Below, piece after piece: positions 56,035 through 64,000 of a stretch of 64,000 nucleotides of DNA. The notes beneath the pieces were generated by a model. It did no database searches. It was not told where the DNA came from and worked only from the letters and a program-made list of their open reading frames with translations. This DNA comes from Camillea tinctor (lineage: Eukaryota > Ascomycota > Sordariomycetes > Xylariales > Xylariaceae): NCBI GenBank assembly GCA_022578605.1, contig MU394147.1, forward strand, positions 1-64,000, in the 5' to 3' direction. Position 1 is the stretch's first letter. The number at the start of each line of letters is the position of its first letter. Made by a program: the position numbers and the translations under genes.

Positions 56035-58683
56035 AGTTTTGACTGTGGGAAAGTAGAGGGACGGGGAGAATGTGTGTGAGAGAGATAGGTCCGGAAGGGT
56101 TGGGAAGCTGAAGCTGACCCGATATGAGACAAGAAAGAAAGAAAAGAATCCAGAAACTACCTCATATAAACACAAAATATGCCGGCGCTAGGAGTTTATT
56201 GACTACCGAACCCAATTGAGAATGGGTATATGGTAGTTTGCTAGGCGGATTGGGAGGTTAGGAGAAGGGAAGAAGATAAGGGCGCGATTATATGAGGTGA
56301 GGAAGAAAAGAAGCGAGAGAGAGAAAAAAAAGATTAAAAAAAAAAAGTGTTGAAGGAGTTTCCCTTGTCTTAATTGGTAATTGGTTGGCGGGATATTTTC
56401 GTGTGGGACTAATGTGTAGTAGTACAGGATAAACGTTAGGTACCTTTATCAGCAAAACTACCCTAAACTACCCTATGAATTTACTGTTTAGGTACTAACC
56501 TAGTAGCTTTAGTTTTTTATTTTTATTTTTATTTTTTAACCTGTTGAAGAGGAGAGATCTCAGAGAGGGGTCCTAAGACTAAGAGGTACCTACTAAAGCA
56601 AGGCTACCCCAATGAAAAAAACAGATATCCTAGTTACGTTGAGGAAAAGAAAGCTATGAGAGCCAATCAGAACCCTCGATTGAACGAAGGTTAAAGGAAT
56701 AAAGTAAAGAGATACTTAGGTATTTATCGATGTTATCTACACTAAGAACATGAAGCTAGTTACATGGATGCAGTACTTGGTATTTGATGCAAGAAGTATA
56801 CAATATTTGGTATATTTACCTACTACCCAGGTACATAGACTTATAAACCATTTGACATCAATTCGGGAACTACATATGAACCAGCCTAGAAAAATAATTA
56901 CTTGCATAAGTAGCATGTCTTAGCAACACCGGCATGTAAGACGTCTCACACAGAATAGGTAGCATCCTATGAATATAAAAGACAGGACTCTAACCTGCAA
57001 CCCCGACAAAGTCGAATTTACGCTACTGCTCCTGTATCGGAATCCGAAATGGTTACAATGTACATACTACCTAGTGTAATTGGGGTTTTATGGATCTCCC
57101 CCAACTAAATCCGTTCCGCGATCTATCGTTGATTGGCTCATCAACCTAACGCCCTGATGTGTATCCATACATCCCGCCCCCGATGCACCGAGATCTCGTG
57201 TCAAGGCGTTGTCGGGTGTGAGATATTCTTAGAAAAAGCTGACAACTTTTTTAGTCTGAGGCATATGTAACCGCACATACCGTACATACCTACCTACGAC
57301 ATGCATCAATTTCACAGTCTGGATATGCAAATGCAAGCAGACATTTTACCATACCTAGGTACTTGCTAGGTTAAGTAATACTTACATATGTATGTTAGGT
57401 TACCAAGTATATGAGATATGGTACATAGAACATTGAAACATGAATTCGAATGTATGACACCGTAGGTAAAGGTAATAAGGTTCAAAGTTCAAACACCATC
57501 TGAAGTAAATCTATTAGGAATCCATGTATGCAACGGGAAATAAGCTTACCTGAGCTTACTAAGGTACATAAGGTACTTCCTTGTGTGGCGGTGGTGGCTA
57601 GGGTGTACTACAAGTTTCTGGGCACCTGAGGGAGAGACTTCAAGGTTAATAATACAACGGGTACGGAGTATTAGTTAGGCTACTACTAGGTACCTAGCTA
57701 GGCAGGCTCAGTATATTCAGCGCATGATACCTACCTACATACATACATACATGGTAAAGGGAGGTGACAGATTGATAGGAAGGGACAAGATGATGGATGA
57801 TGATGGCCTATGGGTCCGCAGGGATCATTTAGAATTTGGGATCCCTTTTTTTTTTCAATGGAAGAAAGAAGGTGCAGCTTGGATTGGCAGGAACTGGGAT
57901 AGCTCTGGTCTTCGTCATTAATGAAGGAAGCCACCTTGGCCTGAGCCAGAGAAAAGGACAACCCTTGACACTAGCCTTGACACTAACCTTGACACTGACC
58001 CTGGACAACCAACCAACTAAACCTTCTAGAAACAAAAGAAAGAAGGAATGAAGGAAAGAAGGAGAAGAAGACACGAGGTTTAATTCAAAGATAGGAAATA
58101 TCTACCTAACAGCTACTTAGTTACCTAGGTACTTTATGATTTTACCTTTTTATTTTATTTTGTTTCATTTACACTCGCTCCCTTTTCTGCTCTTAAATTT
58201 GTACAACTTCTTTTTTTTTCCCCCATTTCTCTCTTTTCTTTTTGGGTTTCCTTTTTATAATCAGGGTGAGACCATCGCGACACGACAAGGATACGTAAGA
58301 CAATAGAGACGAAACTAACATTTGGAGAACCAGAACCAAAGTCAGAGTCAGAACCAGAGAAACACACGCATACCTCTTCTACCTTTACGCACTGGTCGCA
58401 TTACGCTCAACGATCCCTTCTTTATCCCTCCCCCGTATCGACCCAGAAAAAAAAAATAGAGTACAGAATCACAGAACTAAAAGAAATCCGATTCCGAAAT
58501 TTTCACCTTTTTTTTTCCTCCATCAAGCCGAAAGACAAGTAACCGACCAATTCAAACCAACTAACCGACAACAATCAAATTAATCTACCTACCCCTACTG
58601 GAGCTGAATAAACAACTTTCTCTTCTCAGCTCCCTCCGATCCTCCCGGATGGCACATGCTCCCCCTCCCTCGTGTCGGCCACC
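56035..58683. other. Divergent promoter region
   Basis: 2.6 kb between divergent PDH E2 and SEC7. Contains several TACCTAGGT palindromes (near 57352, 57688, 58122), ACATACATACAT (57738-57751), and tandem TTGACACTAGCC-like units (57964-58000: ACCCTTGACACTAGCCTTGACACTAACC). A long T/C-rich 5' leader precedes SEC7. No gene supported. Confidence 0.5.
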
Positions 58684-61600
58684 ATGACCTCTCTAGTCTT
58701 TGTCGTGTCCTCTCTCGAGGCCATCGCTGCATCTAAAGACGCCCAAAGAAATAAACAGTTAGCTGAGCTGAGCGAGAAGGCCCTCAAGGCCATTAAGGAA
58801 GGGGGATCTCAGCTCCCTGACGCCGATGTTGTGTTTGCGCCTTTGCAGCTGGCCACCAAGACAGGCAACAGCCAATTGATCAACACCGCCCTCGATTCTA
58901 TACAGAAGCTCATCTCTTCCTCCTACTTCTCCCCCGAACCCCCGAGCGCCGGCACCCAGCAAGATGGCCCCGGCCACGCCTCCATGATCGATCGAGCTAT
59001 CGACACTATATGCGATTGCTTCCAAGGCGAGACTACCCCCGTCGACGTCCAACGCCACATCGTACAGGCGCTGTTGGCTGCTGTGCTGAACGATAAAATT
59101 GTTGTCCACGGTGCCGGTCTTCTCAAGGCTGTGCGCCAGGTCTACAATGTCTTCTTGCTTTCCCGGAGCACCGAGAACCAGCAGGCGGCTCAGGGCACCT
59201 TGTCGCAGATGGTCGGCATGGTTTTCGAACGTGTCAAGTTTAGACTACATATGAAGGAAGCTCGTATACACCTTGGCAAGCTGAAGCACAGCTCTAGCAA
59301 TGTCACTTTTGACCAAACCGAGTCAGTGATTAACGGCGGTAGTGTTGCGCGCGACGAGGAGGATTCACCCGAGGGCGCATCCGAAGCTGTGCCTTCAGAG
59401 GCTGTAGAGGATGGCGGTCCCAAGTTAACTCTGAAGGACCTCGAGAGCCGGAAGAGCTTCGACGACTCGAATCTAGGGGATGGCCCCACGATGGTGACTC
59501 AGCTGAAAGCTGCCAAAAAACCGACGACGAGCACGTCTGAACAGACGAACCAGAGCGATGCGACGCCCGAAGGGGACGAGACGACCGAGTCCCTGGAAGC
59601 AGAGGACGAAGTGTACATCCGAGATGCCTACCTCGTCTTCCGTTCCTTCTGCAACCTCTCCACCAAGATCCTCCCCCCTGACCAGTTATACGACCACAGA
59701 GGCCAGCATATGCGATCTAAACTTATATCATTGCACCTTATCCGCACCCTCTTGAATAATCATATCCTCGTTTTCACTTCACCATTATGTACTATTACCA
59801 ATACTAAAAACAACGAGCCAACGAGCTTTCTCCAAGCCATCAAATTTTACCTTTGTCTTAGCATTACGAGAAATGGGGCTAGCTCGGTAGATCGCGTCTT
59901 CGAGGTGTGCTGCGAGATATTTTGGTTAATGTTGAAATTCATGCGGGCGCCATTTAAGGTGAGTATTCCAACAGGCCCTTTTGTCTTTACCTATGCGCGC
60001 TCAACTGATAAACCTTTTTTTCTGGTATGCGCAGAAAGAAATAGAAGTCTTCCTGAACGAGATCTATCTAGCCCTTTTGGCTCGGAGGACCGCGCCGCCC
60101 TCCCAAAAACTGTACTTTGTAAACATTCTCACCAGGCTTTGTGGAGATCCTCGCGGTCTAGTTGAGCTATACCTAAACTACGATTGCGATTCTCACGTGG
60201 ACAACATCTTCCAGAGTATAATTGAGGACTTGTCAAAACTAGCGATAAGTCCTGTTCCGGTAACGGCAGTACAAGAGCAACTTTATGAAGAGAAGAATCC
60301 GAATTCGAGTAGTGGCACAGAATGGCAGCTGAAGGGGACGCTACCGCCGCCACTCAACGTCCGAGATATTGTGCCGCCGAGCGAGTTGGAACCAGAAATA
60401 CCGAAGGAGTACTATATTAAAAGGTCGGCTCTGGACTCACTCGTAGAGGCGCTACGGTCACTAGTGAATTGGTCCGTTGCCGGGCGTCCGGATTCCAACG
60501 GCTCCTCCGCCGATGCGGATGCTCGAACGTCGGCAGACGACATCCGGGAGTCCATCGAACCCTCTGCCGCCGATAGTACCTCTCGTCTCGAGACTCCGAT
60601 ACTCCCGTCCACCCCGGTCATTGAAGACGACCCAGCTCAGCTGGAGAAAGAGAAGGCCAGAAAGACCGCATTGTCGAATGCCATCCGGCAATTCAATTTC
60701 AAGCCTAAAAAGGGCATCAAGCTCTTGATCCAGGCTGGATTCATCCCCAGCGATAGTCCCCAAGATATAGCCAAGTTTTTGCTATCCGACGACCGTCTAG
60801 ACAAGACACAAATCGGCGAATACCTCGGTGAAGGTGATGCCAAAAACATTGAGATCATGCATGCGTTTGTTGACAGCATGGATTTCACTAAGCGTCGTTT
60901 TGTGGATGCTCTGCGACAATTCCTCCAATCTTTCCGTCTTCCCGGCGAGGCGCAGAAGATCGATCGTTTCATGTTGAAGTTCGCCAATCGTTATGTTATG
61001 GGGAATCCCAATGCCTTTGCCAATGCAGATACGGCCTATGTCCTTGCGTACTCCGTCATCTTGTTAAACACTGACCTGCACAGTTCAAAAATTGCTAGGC
61101 GCATGAGCAAGGAGGATTTCATTAAAAACAACCGGGGAATCAATGACAATGCTGACTTGCCGCCGGAATATCTCATTGGTATCTATGACGAGATTGCTAA
61201 CAACGAGATCGTGCTCAAGAGCGAGCGAGATGCTGCGGCTGCCGCGGGTATGTTACAAGCTCAGTCGACAGGTTTTGCTGCTGGGCTCGGCCAAGCTCTT
61301 TCCAACGTGGGTAGGGATTTGCAGCGGGAAGCGTATGTTCAGCAGTCAGAAGAGATCTCTTTGCGATCAGAACAACTCTTTAAGAATTTGTTCAAGAACC
61401 AGAGAAAGAATGCAGCAAGGGCTGGTATCAAATATATCCCCGCGACATCCTTCAGGCACGTAGGTCCCATGTTTGATGTGACGTGGATGTCATTCTTCTC
61501 GGCCTTATCCAGTCAGATGCAGAAAGCTCAGAACCTAGAAGTCAACAAGCTATGTCTAGAAGGCATGAAGCAAGCCACCAAAGTCGCATGTCTGTTTGAT

Positions 61601-64000
61601 CTGGCCACGCCGCGTGAAGCGTTCATGTCATCTCTAAAAAATATGGCGAATTTGAACAACCCTCAAGAGATCCTCTCGAAAAACGTTGAGGCTCTCCGGG
61701 TCATTCTAGAACTCGGTCAGACCGAGGGCAACTATCTGAAAGACTCATGGAAGGATATACTGTTGTGTATCAGCCAGCTAGATCGTTTGCAGTTGATCAC
61801 TGGTGGTGTTGACGAGGGCGCCATCCCTGATGTGTCAAAGGCGCGCTTCATGCCGCCGGAACGAATGGGCACAAACGATTCGCGAAGATCCACAGCATCA
61901 ACGCGGCGGCGAAACCGCTCTAATCCTGGGTCTAGGGGCTTCTCTACAGAGATCGCACTGGAGAGCAGGTCTGATGAAGTTATCAAGAGCATCGATCGTA
62001 TTTTCAGTAATACGGCACTTCTGAATGGAGAAGCTATTGTCCACTTTGCAAAGGCTCTCACCGAAGTGAGTTGGGATGAGATCAAGGTGTCGGGCTCCAA
62101 TGAGTCTCCACGTACATACAGTCTCCAGAAAATCGTCGAAATCAGTTACTACAACATGACTCGAGTACGTTTCGAATGGACAAACATTTGGGCTGTTCTT
62201 GGTGAGCATTTCAATAAAGTCGGATGCCATATCAATACCGCTATCGTATACTTCGCGCTAGATTCACTGCGGCAATTATCCATGCGCTTTATGGAAATCG
62301 AAGAACTTCCTGGTTTCAAATTCCAGAAGGACTTCCTGAAGCCCTTTGAGCATGTCATGGCGAATTCGAACAACTTGACAGTCAAGGACATGGCCTTGAG
62401 GTGTCTAGTGCAGATGATCCAAGCTCGAGGTGAGAATATCAGGTCAGGATGGCGCACCATGTTTGGAGTTTTCACCGTTGCAGCTCGGGACCCGAACGAA
62501 ACCATCGTAAATTTAGCGTACGAGAATGTCACTGTAGTTTACAAAACACGTTTCGGCATTGTCATTTCCCAGGGAGCATTTACAGATTTGATTGTCTGTC
62601 TCACTGAATTCTCGAAGAATATTAGGTTCCAGAAGAAAAGCTTGCAAGCGATGGAAACACTAAAGTCAATAATACCCCGGATGCTCAAGACTCCAGAATG
62701 CCCCTTAGCACCCAACGGCAAAGCATCAAGCGGCCAGGAAACGTTTCCGAGGCAACAGGGTGGAACGTCCGTTGAAGAGGGATTTTGGTTCCCGATTCTG
62801 TTTGCTTTCCATGATGTTTTGATGACTGGAGAGGATCTTGAGGTACGATCTAATGCCTTGAACTATTTCTTCGAGGCGCTTCTTCGGTATGGCGGTGACT
62901 TTCCCCCAGACTTCTGGGACATTTTGTGGCGCCAACAATTATACCCGATTTTCATGGTCCTGAGATCAAGACCTGAAATGACCAACGCTCTCAACCACGA
63001 GGAACTGTCCGTGTGGCTATCAACTACCATGATCCAAGCGCTGCGTAACATGATCGTGCTTTTTACCCACTACTTCGATGCGCTTGAATACATGCTAGAT
63101 CGCTTCCTTGAACTATTAGCGCTTTGTATATGTCAAGAGAATGATACAATAGCAAGGATCGGCAGTAACTGCTTGCAACAACTCATCCTCCAGAATGTGA
63201 CCAAATTTGACGGAGGCCACTGGGCAAAGATCGTTGGTGCTTTCTGCGAGCTGTTCGAGAGAACAACGGCCTACCAACTATTCTCAGCTGCCACCATAAA
63301 TGCCCCAGCTTTATCACCGAATCCTAACGGGCTAGGCTTCGACGTTCCCCTTACACCCAGGACTAGTGACGATGGGATGGATGAGAAACCGCCCAAGATC
63401 CACACTGCAGAGAAGAACGGAGATGTCCCAGGGTCTGATGCATCTTCAGTTACCACGCCCCAGACTCCTAGTGTCGACGATAGCATACGCACCCCGACAA
63501 CAGCTACTTCAGCACCACTAGAAGATTACAAGCCTACATCTTCGCTTCAGCAGCAGCCGGTCGTAGTAACGGCCGCTCGACGGCGCTTCTTCAACCGAAT
63601 CATCTCCCGGTGCGTCTTACAATTGCTCATGATCGAGACGGTCAGTGAGCTATTCTCCAACGATACTGTCTACTCCCAGATACCATCGATGGAGTTGTTG
63701 CGCCTAATGGCACTTCTCAAGAAGTCGTTCCTCTTTGCCAGGCGGTTCAACGAGGATAAAGACCTGCGGATGAGGCTATGGCGCGAGGGCTTCATGAAGC
63801 AGCCGCCAAACCTGCTGAAGCAGGAAAGCGGTTCCGCTGCGACTTACATACAGATCTTGTTCCGGATGTACGGAGACACATCGCCGTCGCGAGCCGAGAG
63901 CCGGCCCGAGGTAGAGAAGGCGCTCGTGCCCCTATGCAAGGATGTCATTAAAGGCTACCTCGCACTCGAGGAAGACTCACAGCAGCGCAACATCGTGGCC
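58684..64000 (+). CDS. SEC7: Sec7-family ARF guanine nucleotide exchange factor (BIG/Sec7), 3' end cut by window
   Basis: trans-Golgi ARF-GEF that loads GTP on Arf1 for vesicle formation. Exons 58684-59958 and 60035 to the window edge give 1747 aa so far; full homologues are about 1800-2000 aa, so little is missing. Order: N-terminal DCB domain, an acidic linker, the HUS domain (KEIEVFLNEIYLALLARR; LVELYLNYDCD), then the SEC7 domain at about 634-815 with the exchange glutamate Glu730 in FRLPGEAQKIDRFM and the Arf-binding VILLNTDLHS. HDS repeats follow (ALRCLVQMIQARGENIRSGW; FWFPILFAFHDVLM). The start is the ATG at 58684. Two out-of-frame ATGs lie 28-35 bases upstream, one with its stop overlapping this ATG. 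No stop appears before 64000. Confidence 0.95.

Overview
The window is nuclear DNA of a filamentous ascomycete (Pezizomycotina). A Sordariomycete, perhaps Xylariales-like, is my inference from gene content. The evidence is short introns (mostly 50-90 nt, GT..AG, some with a clear CTAAC branch site), a Zn2Cys6 regulator, fungal MFS families, secreted DUF1996 and Rds1/LsdA-type proteins, and long AT-rich spacers carrying the palindrome TACCTAGGTA. No tRNA, rRNA or CRISPR array was recognised. I rebuilt the exon structures by hand; every main model keeps phase across all of its introns.

Layout. 0.3-4 kb: a salicylate-hydroxylase-like FAD monooxygenase converges on a sugar transporter. 5-8 kb: a secreted subtilase with a PA domain. 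10-11 kb: a DUF1996 protein. 11.8-12.5 kb: a single-pass membrane hypothetical. 14-19 kb: a 17-exon, 1288-residue protein that joins an HEYAH zincin-like domain to five tandem cytochrome-b5-like modules. 19.7-20.5 kb: a macrodomain hydrolase. 21.2-22.6 kb: an AKR7-type aldo/keto reductase with a microexon. 22.6-28.5 kb: gene-poor sequence holding a 450-bp MITE. 28.5-30.4 kb: a JEN1-like carboxylate permease. 33.3-34.1 kb: a small protein with an acidic tail. 35.8-37 kb: a secreted lactonase-fold beta-propeller. 38.5-46.2 kb: a Zn2Cys6 factor, an IPNS-like 2-oxoglutarate oxygenase and an ACS-family transporter. 49.8-51 kb: an Rds1-like secreted protein. 52.2-53.6 kb: a microbial-type PARG. 53.8-54 kb: an assembly gap between duplicated flanks. 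54.5-56 kb: pyruvate dehydrogenase E2. 58.7 kb to the end: the Sec7 ARF-GEF, cut by the window edge.

How the genes fit together. Two genes remove or process ADP-ribose (macrodomain and PARG). Three transporters with the carbon-handling enzymes (FAD monooxygenase, lactonase-fold protein, 2OG oxygenase, AKR) suggest a catabolic or secondary-metabolic accessory region. It lies beside conserved housekeeping genes (PDH E2, SEC7). The most unusual item is the zincin/cytochrome-b5-repeat protein, whose modules share one phase-1 intron position and so appear to have spread by exon duplication.
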